A DNA stretch of 64,000 nt, from contig JANFAH010000100.1 of the NCBI GenBank assembly GCA_024663395.1, positions 1 through 64,000 on the forward strand, read 5' to 3'. The stretch's first letter is position 1, and the number at the start of each line of letters is the position of its first letter. The stretch is from Pisolithus tinctorius. Taxonomy: Eukaryota; Basidiomycota; Agaricomycetes; Boletales; Pisolithaceae. The translations under genes and the position numbers were made by a program. Below the pieces are notes generated by a model that worked only from the letters and a program-made list of their open reading frames with translations, was not told the DNA's origin and did no database searches. Below are positions 22,273 through 34,600 of the stretch, in pieces.

Positions 22273-22306
22273 TTCGTACAGGCCTCAACGGCAGTTACTC
22301 ATCTCA

Positions 22307-23696
22307 CTAGTTGCGCTTATGAATGAGAAGAAGCACGCCCTCGAACACTGCCCAACCAATGACAGAGCTGAGGATCTTGCGGGACATACGAAGAGAGGCA
22401 CCGTCGAAGAACCCAACGGCACCTCGTTGCTGAAAGAGCAGCTTCATATGCAAACACTTTCAGGTAGCTGTTCCACCTTACCTGCCAGATTCTAGACGTT
22501 GTGGATATGAACCCTCGGTATCGCTCTTCGGAACGGACCTGCATCTTGGTCTAGAGGTGACGTTTAGAAAGGTGATATGGATTACACGCGTTCACGTACT
22601 TTGATGACGTCAAAAGGGTGAGTGGCCATCGTAGCAATGGCGCCTGCGGACGCAGCGGAGAGGCCGTGTATGGTGGTAGGGTATACGTTAGGGGCTAGAA
22701 ACGCTGTGACACGGTACGTGAGCATGCACGTCCAATGATGAACAGGAACACTGCCAACTTACTGGCTTCGTTCTTAACAGCTTCATAAACGACGACAAAC
22801 AACCCGGCATATGGGGCATCTCTCAAAGACGATGCTAAAACACCACGCATCGATTCGGAGGGACCCGAGCGCAACACCGAGATGAGTGAACCAGTTATGC
22901 TCTTATAGGAGTAGAGCTCGCTCTACGAACGGGCGTTTGTCATCCATCGCAACATACATACCATACCAAGCAAGACACACCTCGAAGCGTGCTTTCACCA
23001 CTGAGAAAGGGTTGAGCAGGACGCCAACAGCGACACGGGCGGTCGCCCCAGCTATCAGATTGCCCTTGCTTGAAAGTTTGGGGAGTACTGTTTTGACACC
23101 GTCGCTCATTTCACGCATGTCCTGCGCGGCGAAATAGGGTGACCTGGCCATGATTGCGCGTAGGTGGGTTAGGCTGGTCATGTATAATGCTACCCCTGGC
23201 ACGTTCCTGACGAACGGGAGGTCAAGATTCGATGAATGAAAGAGGAGATTGCAGAAAGAACTCGTCAAGGGTACTCACCGCATGAGCGTAGCCGTCGTCC
23301 CCCTCCAAAGTCCCTTCATTCCATCCTGTTTAACGATATCACGAGCGGTATTCCATATGACTGTGGTATTACTGAGAGACACACGACCAGCTTTAGCGAA
23401 ACCTGAGACCATTCTTGCGCTGAAAGCCGTGCAAATCACTACTCACCGAGAGCGCAGATGTGCAGTGTCTCCTTGTTGTATCCGTGTTTTCAACAAATCG
23501 ACTGGGTCTGGTGGTCAGTTACGAGTACTCGCCACCCCACTTTCCAGGGACTAAAGCTCACGAGGTTGGAGTAATACTGCTCCTGCGAATCCTGAAAGTG
23601 CACCTGTAGAGTTTTGGTGAGAGGTGGCCACGAAGGATTGGAAGTTGTATGAGTATTACCCGAGAACAAATGCTTGCTGACCCCAGCATCTTTCAT
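22307..23696 (-). CDS. HEM25: Mitochondrial glycine carrier (SLC25A38/Hem25 type)
   Basis: Inner-membrane carrier importing glycine for the first step of haem synthesis. Start at 23696 (MKDAGVSKHLFSG); exon 2 gives ALSGFAGAVLLQP and exon 3 LDLLKTRIQQGD, completing the first P-x-D-x-x-K signature. Then GMKGLWRGTTATLMR, NVPGVALYMTSLTHLR (typical of this subfamily), LLNPFSVVKARFE (second signature), LRDAPYAGLFVVVYE, ATHPFDVIK (third signature) and a last exon ending LLIHKRN. Three carrier repeats are present. The first two exons with their upstream sequence are duplicated in tandem (see 24076-24524). Subfamily assignment is by pattern only. Confidence 0.85.
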
Positions 23697-24001
23697 TAAG
23701 GACGGCAGTGCTAGGAGCTAGTACAGACTTGGAAGACTATTGGTTGAGCTGCACGTCGTCCTGCTGGGGCGCTGTCCGTAGGTGTGATTCCGCAGAAGTC
23801 TTACTGCAAAGTCAGCATAGCCTGACCAAACTAATTAGATGTGAGGTGGCAAGCGGTATTAGTGCAGGAAAACCCGTCGTGATTGATCAGGCAAGCCTTA
23901 ACATTCTCCGTCCGAAAGACTCTCACCACCGTCACACTATTGATAAACGATCTAACTATTTACGAACACGTCTGATTCATGGCCTACTTATGATTACTAG
24001 C
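23557..24001. repeat. Direct repeat, copy 1 (carrier exons 1-2 and upstream region)
   Basis: About 445 bp from ctcacgaggttgg to tatgattacta, repeated nearly base for base at 24076-24524. It spans exon 2 (to its donor), intron 1, exon 1 and about 300 bp upstream of the HEM25 start codon. Confidence 0.9.
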
Positions 24002-24075
24002 GACGCTCGCATATGGCGGGTAAAAAATAATGCGCGCGATACACCATATACAATGCGCGATACACATTATTGAAC

Positions 24076-24524
24076 CTCACGAGGTTGGAGTAATATTGCT
24101 CCTGCAAATCCTGAAAGCGCACCTGTAGAGTTTTGGTGAGAGGTGGCCACGTAGGACTGGAAGTTGTATGGGTATTACCCGAGAACAAATGCTTGCTGAC
24201 CCCAGCATCTTTCATTAAGGACGGCAGTGCTAGGAGCTAGTACAGACTTGGGAGACTATTGGTTGAGCTGCACGTCGTCCTGCTGGGGCGTTGTCGTAGG
24301 TGTGATTCCACAGAAGTCTTACTGCAAAGTCAGCATAGCCTGACCAAACTAATTAGATGTGAGGTGGCATGCGGTATTAGTGCAGGAAAACCCGTCGTGA
24401 TTGATCAGGCAAGCCTTAACATTCTCCGTTCGAGAGGCTCTTACCACCACCAGACTGTTGATAGACGATCTAACTATTTACGAACACACCTCATTCAATG
24501 GATGGCCTACTTATGATTACCAGC
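24076..24524. repeat. Direct repeat, copy 2, with a potentially usable alternative first and second exon
   Basis: Copy 2 has an intact minus-strand ATG at 24215, the same MKDAGVSKHLFSG first exon, GTAATA donor, and exon 2 with donor GTGAGG (GTGAGC in copy 1). The only exon change noted is Val to Ile in AILLQP. The 74-bp spacer (24002-24075) holds two copies of gcgcgatacac. Transcripts starting here could skip copy 1 and splice to exon 3. Confidence 0.85.
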
Positions 24525-24780
24525 AATGTTTGCAGACACCATTGCGTCTTTACATGGCCTAATTGTGTTAGCCGTGACACAGCACTGCCTAGACGGCTAA
24601 GCCTCGAGGTTCGTCCACAGCATGCAACGTGGATGCGGGGGCTTCAACTCTACAGCAACTCTTCCGTCAGTACAATCCTTCCTACGAGTTTTCAAAATCA
24701 AATTAACCCTCAGGCAAGTGTAAGAGATCTTGTCGTAGCCGTTGACGACGTTCTAATGTGTATTATTCACCTAGTCCAAA

Positions 24781-27006
24781 ATGCGTTTAATAGACGTCGA
24801 AGTCTTCCTGGAAAGGGAGAGACAGATAATGGAGGAGAGGAATGTCGACCGTGGTACCAAGCCTGTCCTGAAAGAGCTCGACGATACGGTTACCGATTAC
24901 TCCATACTGTCGCATCGCTGGATCAACAATGATGAGGTGGACTACAAGGAGATGACGAAACTCGCAAAGATGGAGAATCGAGACGAGATCCGAGGGCGCA
25001 GCGGCTACCAGAAGATTGTGAAGGGCTGCCAGCGAGCTAAGGGCGATGGATTAGAATGGCTCTGGGTCGATACCTGCTGTATCGACAAGCGGAACAGCAC
25101 AGAGCTGTCAGAAGCCCTGAACTCCATGTTTCGGTGGTACCAAAATTCGAAGAGGTGCTATGCTTACCTCCACGACGTTAATGATTTCCCTGTTACACCT
25201 GATCCTGAGAGGTTTGCAGCATCCGAAGGCTGGCCAGAGTGGTTCTCGCGAGGCTGGACGTTGCAGGAATTGATAGCTCCGACGGACCTCCAGTTCTTTA
25301 ACAAGGATTGGGAACTCATTGGAGAGAAAAGAAACCTCGCGTCCACGCTAGAGAAAATCACACGCGTCCCATCTCAAGTCCTTGCCGATGGTTTGACTTC
25401 ATACTGTCCCAGTGTTGCCCAAGTCATGTCGTGGGCCGCTGACCGGAAGACAACTCGAGTCGAAGATCGAGCATACTCATTGGCGGGCTTGCTGGATGTC
25501 AACATGCCTATGTTGTATGGCGAGGGGAAGAAAGCATTTCTACGTCTTCAACAAGAGGTCCTCTGCAAGTCAACTGACCAAACTATCTTTGCTTGGAACC
25601 CGACAGAAGGAACTCCACAGACCTGTGGCGTACTAGCAGGAGATCCGAGTCATTTCCGCGACTGCCACGATATTATCCAGATGGAATCAAGGGAACTCTG
25701 CTGGAGACTACCTGAACTGCGGTTTGTTGATGTCAAGAACAGCCTCACCAGAGGGACTTTGCCGATGTGGACTTCCGAAATGCAAGCCTTCCATTCATTC
25801 ATCACTACCAATGTGGGAATCCAGGTGTGGTTTCCCATTAAGCGCTATCCTGGCTGCCCACTTGTTTTGCAACTGGTGCTGGCATGCAGGAGAGGAGGTA
25901 GTTTATGGCCGGTCACTATTAATGTGGTTCCCTGGAGGTCCAAATGCTACAGGTTTGTTGGCGAGGTCGGGTGGAACCCTTTACCAGGTTTTTACGAGTA
26001 CTCACAACTCGTTCTGACTCGCGAGCTCACGGGTGCTCCCACTGGCATTGTCATCGACGAGGTGGACGGCGTGGTCGCATTACTTAGGGGGAAATGTGCA
26101 GCTATGGCTGGCACCAAGGTGGATGGCCGGAATATACGACCTGTTGGTGTCACTATTGCTGAAATTCATCACATCACGCGCCAAGTGCCAGAAATCTCTG
26201 TCGACATAATTGCCGTACTCCGTTTCCTCTGCCTCCTCCCCTATATATGCATCTTCTATGCGATTATCGCGGGATGGACTAGTTGGCCTGCGTTTGCAGT
26301 GGCCTGGCTTGCTATCATCCTTTTTTGGATATTGTCAGAAGTGTCAACAATAATCCCATTTACTTGCCGTTGCACGGAAAGTGCTTCGCCTCCTGGAGAG
26401 TATGTCATCAACTCAGATGCAGAAATTGTCTTATTGAGGGGGGAGGAACGTGCAGTCGCTTCAATCATTCGTGGCGAGACAATCCTTCCATTGCAGTCCC
26501 TGCGGTTTTCACGCCAACTTACATTGGCCGCGCATGTAGCCCTTATTTTTGGAGAGTTTTTGGCGGACTCTTCCACTGCAATGGTTACATTGCTGGAGCT
26601 CCAGGCTGTGGCTACGATGATCACGCATCTCGTACTGTTGGTTCGAGTGTGGGTCCCATTACGTAATTGGGCTGCAATTCAGGCTCTCCGCCAACCGAAG
26701 CTCACGAAGTACACGTTTGGTTCTCGCGGGAGCGGGGTGGTGTTTGCACTTCTTCTCTTGCGGACTGAGAAGGCAGAGGGGGTACTGCACGAGCTCTTGC
26801 CTGTGCCAAATTCCAAGGAGTGGAGGAAGTGGAAAGCTGTCGTCCTGGATCGTATCAGGCGTAGGGGAGATTTTGACTTTGACTCCTCCGAGTGGGATGA
26901 CGGCACTTGGACCGATACGGAGAAAGAGGACCTGATCGGACTCTTCCAAGATGCCTGCGATGCCTATCGAGTCTTCAAAACGCACTTTATGCAGTCAGTC
27001 TCCTAA
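24781..27006 (+). CDS. HET-domain protein with C-terminal membrane segments
   Basis: Heterokaryon-incompatibility (HET) domain protein; in other fungi such proteins trigger cell death after fusion of unlike strains or act in innate-immunity-like sensing. One intronless frame of 741 codons. HET landmarks: YSILSHRW (residues about 40-47), WLWVDTCCIDKRNSTELSEALNSM (about 90-115, with a YQNSKRCYAYLHDV helix after it) and WFSRGWTLQELIAP (about 160). These are followed by RVEDRAYSLAGLLDVNMPMLYGEG (about 230), the usual end of the domain in basidiomycetes. The second half has strong hydrophobic stretches (about 480-530 and 580-640) and no known enzymatic domain. Upstream lies the duplicated carrier 5' end; downstream an unknown gene on the same strand. 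Confidence 0.9.
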   Translation: MRLIDVEVFLERERQIMEERNVDRGTKPVLKELDDTVTDYSILSHRWINNDEVDYKEMTKLAKMENRDEIRGRSGYQKIVKGCQRAKGDGLEWLWVDTCCIDKRNSTELSEALNSMFRWYQNSKRCYAYLHDVNDFPVTPDPERFAASEGWPEWFSRGWTLQELIAPTDLQFFNKDWELIGEKRNLASTLEKITRVPSQVLADGLTSYCPSVAQVMSWAADRKTTRVEDRAYSLAGLLDVNMPMLYGEGKKAFLRLQQEVLCKSTDQTIFAWNPTEGTPQTCGVLAGDPSHFRDCHDIIQMESRELCWRLPELRFVDVKNSLTRGTLPMWTSEMQAFHSFITTNVGIQVWFPIKRYPGCPLVLQLVLACRRGGSLWPVTINVVPWRSKCYRFVGEVGWNPLPGFYEYSQLVLTRELTGAPTGIVIDEVDGVVALLRGKCAAMAGTKVDGRNIRPVGVTIAEIHHITRQVPEISVDIIAVLRFLCLLPYICIFYAIIAGWTSWPAFAVAWLAIILFWILSEVSTIIPFTCRCTESASPPGEYVINSDAEIVLLRGEERAVASIIRGETILPLQSLRFSRQLTLAAHVALIFGEFLADSSTAMVTLLELQAVATMITHLVLLVRVWVPLRNWAAIQALRQPKLTKYTFGSRGSGVVFALLLLRTEKAEGVLHELLPVPNSKEWRKWKAVVLDRIRRRGDFDFDSSEWDDGTWTDTEKEDLIGLFQDACDAYRVFKTHFMQSVS

Positions 27007-27397
27007 CACCCACCGGTTTGATGGCTCACATCACGTCTATACCGACAAGCATAACTGTCAAATGTGTAAGTTTAACATCCTGATGATATGGTTCTCGCTG
27101 ACTTCGGGGATTCCCCTGCCGCTAGTATGTGAGGTCACCTTGATGCCTTCTATGAGAAAATGACGTCCGAATGCTAAGCAACTTTCAATTGCACGTCTTC
27201 CCGTCATGTTTTTATAGTCAAATCCTGCCATCTTTGCTGTGCTTTCCTCCCCCTGATACACATGCATTGTTGTCTCGATCCCTTGTGCTAAGTAACCACA
27301 TACATACTATATATACCACACGAGTCTATTAGCAATATAGGGGCCATGCTAGATTGGGGTTTCGAGACACACAAGTTGATTTTCGACATCAACGACC
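27007..27397. other. Intergenic
   Basis: Between the HET gene and the next gene on the same strand. A TATA-like run (actatatataccaca) lies at about 27306-27320, some 80 bp before the chosen start. Confidence 0.5.
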
Positions 27398-29322
27398 ATG
27401 ATCGCCCGCAGAGTTCTCCGAGAGCTCTTACAACGACCGCTGGGTCCTTACCATGACAAAGACGTCCTTAGCAAGGAGTGTCGGTTATCGGGACAATCTA
27501 AGCTAGTTCTCTACTCGTTTGTTCTTGAGCATGAAGGGCGTGTTATAGGGTATGATACTTGCGATAAAAAATTTGGCCCTTCCTGGTTCTTCTCATGCAT
27601 CCCGTTCTCCAGCCTTGACCAGTCAGAAACTCCTCTAGAGGGAAGGCGTGAAGATCATCGCAGGTTTCGTTTCCGCGGCACCCTCAAGATTGGCGATCCG
27701 GATTGGCTCTCTGACTGGGGTGTCAAGTTGGTGGAAGCAGAGCTTGATTTACGTTGGTCTGAACGGGCCATGCGAGAAGGGGAGAGACGAGGTCCACCAC
27801 TAACACTCAAGGAACTTTTTGGGAACAAACTGCTCAAGTGCTCCGGTTCAGCGCTTCGTGACGGTGATGACGAGTGCGAACTCCTGTTGAGGATCCAAGG
27901 CGAAAGGGGGCTGCCTGCTGTCTTCATGAGAGGTGAGTGCCTCCATCCCACTTATGAGGTCCTATTCCTCGAGTCCGTATTTCCTTTCACAGCTAGCCGG
28001 GTCAAGGACGAGCTTCTCTGGACATCGAAAGACCAGTGAGTATCCGAAAGACCTCTCAATCCTTTACTTCATACTTGCCGAGGCTTCGTCAGTACGAAGT
28101 GCACACCATGGACGTGGCCACCTATTCATTTTCCGAAAACTTCTTGTGGCGCTATCGCCTTTTGGATCTCATGGAAAAAATCGTGGAACGATATCCTTAC
28201 GTTCCCATCGAAGCACGACATCCAGAATGGTTCGCGAGAAAATATATCCGGGATTTCGCTTACCCAGAGAAAGATAAACATCGGCGTATCATCTACGACT
28301 CTTCTGACTCTGATATCTCTGACACGGACGAACGGCGCGTTCGCACGCCACGCCAGTTGCTTCACGTGCATAAGAGTGAGATTCTTGGCCTGTTTGCAGC
28401 ACATGCCGAGTGGCTGCTCACTAGCGAGGCCGCTCGACGAAACAACGTTTTGGATCTTAAAGTGTGGTACATATTTTGGAAGCAGGCAAAGAAGGAGAGG
28501 AGAGAGGCTGCCAGAAATGGCGTGATATGGGGGTGGCCAGTTGGGCAGGAACCCCGGGCGGAGGATCCCATATCATCTACTTCTGGTGAGGAGGATGACG
28601 AAGATAGTATCGTGGAACGTAACCCTGTGATCGGAAAGCCGACACCACTTGTCCAGCGTAAGCTGGAGATTGCGAGAAAAAAGAGGTTGAACGGTAGGAG
28701 GAGGATAGAGAGTAGCGCTTCCGAGTCCGAGTCGGATGTGCAGGGACATGCGTATGCATCTGACTTCTCAGGGGACTCGGAGTCTCCTTGGGAACCAGAC
28801 GAATCCCCCGCAGCTGATAAAGAGGTCCTCCGTTTGGTTCCCTGGCAACTTACTATTCCTCCAGATCCACCGGATGCAACTGGACGTTGGCAGTGTCCGT
28901 TGCCGACTTGCCAGTACAAGATCGACCTGCGCCGTTTGACAGAGGAGAATAGGAGGGATGTAGATGACGCGATTATCCGTTACATCATGCGGAAAGAGTG
29001 GCAGAATGTCTACATGGATGACACGGTTATTCGTGGATTTCTGCAGATGGTGAGGAACCACAATGATGGTCATTTTACGGAAGTTGGCGTGAAAGTTGTT
29101 AGGGAAGGAAATCGGGTAGGCTTTCTTCCTGCCCTTGGCTGTGTCACTCACACATGGATAGGAACGACTAGAACGAATCAGACCCCGCCAGGAAGGTGTG
29201 GAACCTCACTCCTTGCGAGGACGCCTTCCTCCCAAGGGCTCTCTGCGTGGGGAATCAACAGCAACTATGTTTCATGTGATCGAGTAGATGGTACACTTTG
29301 CAACTGTACCGATGTCTTTTAG
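27398..29322 (+). CDS. Unknown fungal protein with acidic middle and C2H2-like patch
   Basis: Two exons: 27398 to about 28034, intron about 28035-28080 (GTGAGT...GAG), then to 29322, giving about 625 aa. The first exon has VLYSFVLEHEGRVIGYD. The middle is rich in Ser/Asp/Glu with Lys/Arg clusters (SSDSDISDTDERR, STSGEEDDED, SSASESESD). Near the C-terminus WQCPLPTCQYKIDL followed by NHNDGHF has the spacing of a C2H2-like zinc site. I recall similar hypothetical proteins in agaricomycetes but no function. The extreme C-terminus after VGFLP may be intron read-through rather than protein. Confidence 0.65.
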
Positions 29323-29465
29323 AGGTACCTTGCACTCCATTGATTCACCATATACTTTGCGGATTGGATGCACTGTAATAAGTTACGTGTTTGCGAATCA
29401 AGGTATAACAAGTAAATCTACTGCACTGATACATGGCACGTTGAGCTTTTCGTTACGCAAGTTTA

Positions 29466-32400
29466 CTACAATGCACCCTCAAACAACAGTTTCCGAGGCT
29501 TACTTATCGTGGGCGGAGGCAGATATAATGCTGGCCTACAAACATGGCAAATATAAGATCAGGGAGAGGAATGAAATACAAGGAGCAACCTACATCGACG
29601 TGCCGCAATTTGCAGCAGGATTACCCATGATGATACTCTCGGAAACCCCAGAAATGCTATCATTCTTCCCGAACGCAGCGGCGTCGAAGAGGTGGTCCGT
29701 CGTCTTCTCGAAAGATGCGAGCATCATAACGCTGTCCTTCATTTTCGCGACACCGAACCGAGTGATGCCCAGCACCTCGCCCTATGAAGTGTGCATACAT
29801 GAGCGGACGAGCTATGAAGTAACTTCGTAACTGTCGTACCTTGTAACTCATGACATCTCCTAAAAGCATGACATGCCGAGGATCGATACTCATGCCGTGA
29901 CTGGACATCGTGAACTGAATTTCATTGATGATCGTTCTCCTGGCGGCTTCGATGCCAAGGACCTTCGCCGTCTCAATTACGTGGTTAGATGTCGTGTGTT
30001 CCCCAACGATTCCTGGATCTACTGTGACGGTGCAGCTGGTGTTGATCAACACGAGTACACACCTTCCGTGATCATAACTTTCTGCAACCCATAGCCCTCT
30101 ACAAGTAGCTCTTTGTCACCTTTCTTCCCCTTCACGTCATCTTTCTCTTTGATGTTAATGATGGCGCGTTCAATGGATGGCACACCCTTTACGACGACGT
30201 CGGGCAGTAAACGCTTGAGCTCGCGCAGCCTGTAGTATTTGTCCGAACCGTCAACGTATATACGCAGTCGGTTCCGCCGGGGAATGATGGTGATCGACTA
30301 CGAACAGAATGGTGAATTGTAGCAATTTACGGTGTCATGCTTTACAAACCTCTTGCTTGACCTTGAGTTTCTTTGCGTTTACGATTGCCCATTTGATGTC
30401 GTCCAAAGTAAGTTCAAGCTGTCCAGTGCAAAAGCTGAATGTATGCGCGTCGACTCATAGAACCAACGACCGACCTGTAGTTTAGAGACAGCGTCCATGT
30501 CGACAATGACACCGATATAAGTGTACTCTGGTGCCCACGCCTCCTCCAAAACTGCAGCGACCTGTAGGAAGCCGGTGATTAGCAAATCGATGGAGATTAA
30601 GATTCAAGTAACTCTTCGTACGTCACCGAGGTGAGTCTTTTCTAATCGACCTTTCACTATCCGAGCCGAAGGCTCACTGTCCGCGGTGACAAGCTTACAA
30701 CTAATGATAGGGGTGCTGATGGCCTTGGCAGCGTTGATGATCTCTTTTATACGAGGCACACCTAAGGTGACGTTCATGGAAGCAACTCCGGCAAAGTGGA
30801 AAGTTTTGAGCGTCATCTGAGTACCCGGCTCACCGATCGATTGGGCCCCAACGGCACCCACGGTGGAACCTGGGATAGGCGAGTCAGATGACAAACACGC
30901 AGCAAGATTGTACAGTAGAATACCTGGTTCGATCCTCGCCTTTACATATTTTACCCAACAGAGGTGCAAAAAGCACAGAAGCTGGGCTTCTGTGACCCTT
31001 CCCATGTTGCCGACGAGTTTCTTTTCAGGAACTTGGTAAAGAGATGAGTAAGTCATCCATACAGTTGGGCTTGAACATACCAGTTGCACCCATGGATAAG
31101 TCAGTGTCCGAGTCCCATTCTTCGAAACGTTCAAGGGCTTCAAACATTCCGTGGGCCTTACGCATCTTTGCCAGCCGATGCACAACGTTGTCTGTGATGA
31201 ATCCCCGGATGGTTGCAATGTACGCAGCCGTGCATTCGCTGGTGAACTTCTTGGTGTTCAACTCACGGTCAACCACCTCAAGAATTTCGAACGGCAAGAG
31301 CGGGCGACCTCCTCTGCCGCTAACAGACTACCAATTCCATTGCACTCTCAGACATCTAATAAATAGATGTGAAAAAAAAAAGAACACATACCAAAGCGTG
31401 CTTCCAGGACCTCTCAAACTCGACAGGTTGCGCATCACCTTCTAGGCAAGCAGGATCGAGCCCGTCGTCTCCATACCTGAATTGCACAACTCCGCCTGTA
31501 GAGTTACGAACGGACAAGTCGTACTGCGTTGTCAGGTCTTCTAATGCCTTCATCAGTCGGCGCTGCATGTAGCCGGTTTCTGCAGTCTTCACTGCCGTGT
31601 CGACCAAACCCTCACGCCCAGAAATAGCGTGGAACAGAAATTCAGTGGGGAGAAGACCCGTATAAAAACTGTTGCGGACGAAACCCTTCGAAGGAGGCTC
31701 CTTAGATTTCTTTGGGAAGTGAGGAAGCGATCTGTCTTGAAATCCATCTGGCACACGTTTTCCGGCTATAATTTGCTGACCGACACAAGCAACCATCTGG
31801 CAGACGTTAATGACGGAACCTTGAAGATATCGCGTCAGCCTCATGATTAATTGTTAACTGTGATGTTAACACATTACCTTTCGAACCACAAGTTGCCATA
31901 ATGAGTGGTGCGTTGTGGCGGCTGAGTTCTATCATGCAGATTTTCCCGACCTCGTCTCGGACTTTTGAGAGCACGGAAGAAATGAGAGCTTCCAACGTTT
32001 GCTCCTGATTACATCCAGGTTTGTTTTCGAGAAGTCCCTTTTTGGCTTGTGCGATTAGGTTATCGCATTCCGCGTAAGCCTTCTCAACCATGATATCCTT
32101 TTTAGAGACCAGTATTGGTCCAGGTATAACGTCATTTATACCTAGTGAGAAGCCAAAGTTCGCTGAGAAGGAATGTCAGTATTCAGCCATTTCTTGGATT
32201 AGCCAACTGAACTTACCCAACCATCGCGCACAGAGCTTCGCGACACGATTCATCGCGGCAGCGGCCTCATGTGGACCATAGTCGCGCATAATTATACCAA
32301 ATATCGACTTTTTCTTGCCGCTACCGACGGTGGCCTTGTCCATGACGCCACACATGATTTCGCTATTGACGATCACTAACCAACCGTCGTTTGGCGAAAG

Positions 32401-34600
32401 GTCTGGGAGTGGTTTCATTGCATAGTGCTTCGCGTCTGGCTCGTCGACTCGATTGCACTTCGACTCGACGTTGACAAGGACTTTAGACTGCTTGTTCGGA
32501 CGCATGAGCACATTGAAAACTTGTTTTCCTGTCCATAGTCGCACAGGCTTCCATATCGTCGGCGGCGGCAAATCTATTTGTAAGTCTGCGTCCGCGAAGT
32601 AACAACATATTTGTGTAAATTGACGGCGGTCGAAGAACGTGTCCCTCTTGGAGAGTAGATATGATGCGGTGATGAAATCCTGGATGGCCGCGATGACAGG
32701 CTCACCGTTGCGAGGCGTTACAAGATTGTTTTTGACACTCATAAGCTCTAGTGCTTCTGTGCGAGCTTCCTCGGTCTGTGGGACATCTACGCAAGAGAGT
32801 TTGAGACGACAAAGGGATTTTTTGCAGTAAGACTTACGAAGATTCATTTCATCTCCATCAAAGTCGGCATTATAAGGGCCACAGACGCATTCATTCAATC
32901 GGAAAGTCCGCCAAGGTCGCACTCGGGCTCGGTGACACATGATGGAAAGCTACAGCTTAATGAGTCTATTGGAAAACGACTTGAGAGTGCACTGACCTTG
33001 TGCAAGCTGGGCTGGCGGTTGAATAGGACAATATCACCGTTGATAACGTGACGTTCTACAGTGTCCCCGATTCGCAGACCGTCAGCAATGGCGTTGCGAT
33101 TACCGAACTTTAGGAACTTCTTGAAGCCACTACTCCCTGCGGTGACGTAGTTCGCACCAGGATGGATATCGCAACCATTGCGGACGGCCTGGCGTAAGCG
33201 CTCAATGTTATGAGGTGTTACCCGTTCTGGGTACGTTAGGATTTTAGCGACACGTTCCGGGACAGCAACTTCATCAATCCGAAGATTAGGGTCGGGAGAT
33301 ATGACAGTACGTCCAGAAAAGTCGACACGTTTCCCAGAAAGATTGCCGCGGAAACGGCCCTGCTTTCCCTTTAGACGCTGGACGAAACCTCTCATTGGTT
33401 TCTGGCCGGCTTGCGAAGGTACTCCGGGAAGTTCCGAGTTGACATACATGGCGACGGAGAGCTGGAGGAATTCCCAATGTTCCATGAACTGTGCTGTAGG
33501 GGCCCCTTTCGAAAGACCTTGTTTTATCAGAGCATTTGTAAAGACTATCTCTGTCAGCTTCACAGTGAGATCGTCCTCATTTGAAGCTCCATCCTGGGCT
33601 ACTGAAGGTCTAATGCAAACTGGAGGGACAGAGATATACTGCCAAATATATTCTTCTGGTCTCCCGAATTCCGGTCGCAGCCCTAGCAATTCGCAGTCCT
33701 GATTGTTAGCGGTGAGATTGAGCAGAATGGCAAACATGTGAAGGGGGCAACGCACTTCGTCCGATATCCGTCGGAAGAGATCAAGCACCTTCAAGGGATT
33801 AAGTTCCTCGTGGACCGCCCTCTTGAGGTACATTCCGAGCTCCTTTTGTGCCTCGACAGCGGGGGCAAAACTCCGCTTCCACTTTTCCATCTCATCTGCC
33901 GTTTTCTTCGCACGGAACTTGTCATGGATAATTTTCAATGCGCCCACTTTCTTGACGGCTCCGTTTGTTGCCGAGCAATAAGGGCAATACACGACCTTTC
34001 TGGCCGCGGTATTCACTGCCTTGCAAAGCGCTTGGCGCTGAATGTTTTCCAAGCCGGGACGGCGAAATCGTTTGAGAAAAGCTCGTCGTTCGGGTCCATC
34101 CAATAGGACGCGTGCACAAGTCTATTACAGAACAATGTCGACGATATTTATCGGAATGGAGGAAAATCGTACCTTGCATATGGCTTGCAGAATGGAAATC
34201 GTGTGCTTGAAATATCCTATATGAAAAACGGGGACAACCAGTTTGATGTAGGCGTAGTGTCCGACGCAGTCCACAGATGACATGCCGCACGTTTCGCAGA
34301 AAGCATTCTTCTCCGATGTTCCCTGTGCAGACGGTGTCTTTCAACACTACAAGGGGAATAAAAAGACGAGGACTACGCACAAGTCGCCTATCCAAAACGC
34401 CATCCTTGACTGGTAGTCTGTCTATAGGGGTATATAAATCGCGATGGGTGACCTGGAACTCTGATAGTTGCACGGTGTCCTGTGCATTTAAGAGGCTAAA
34501 CTGCAACCGCTTGCTACAAGTCTGTCACTAAGTGCATAAATCATATGTAGCTACTTACTTACATGACCTTGGGCGCCTGTGTAGATACGGATTCCTTCAT
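29466..34600 (-). CDS. RPC1: RNA polymerase III largest subunit
   Basis: Catalytic subunit of Pol III, which makes tRNA and 5S rRNA in the nucleus. Start at 34600 ([13 protein letters not shown], first intron inside the Ile codon), then [21 protein letters not shown] and a CETCG...[10 protein letters not shown] zinc motif. Clamp and core blocks include [38 protein letters not shown] and [13 protein letters not shown]. The catalytic motif is [10 protein letters not shown] (three Asp binding Mg) near 32870-32840. Later come [58 protein letters not shown] (trigger-loop region), [40 protein letters not shown] and [23 protein letters not shown]. The last exon codes [17 protein letters not shown]. 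About a dozen short introns; apparently complete. Confidence 0.97.
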
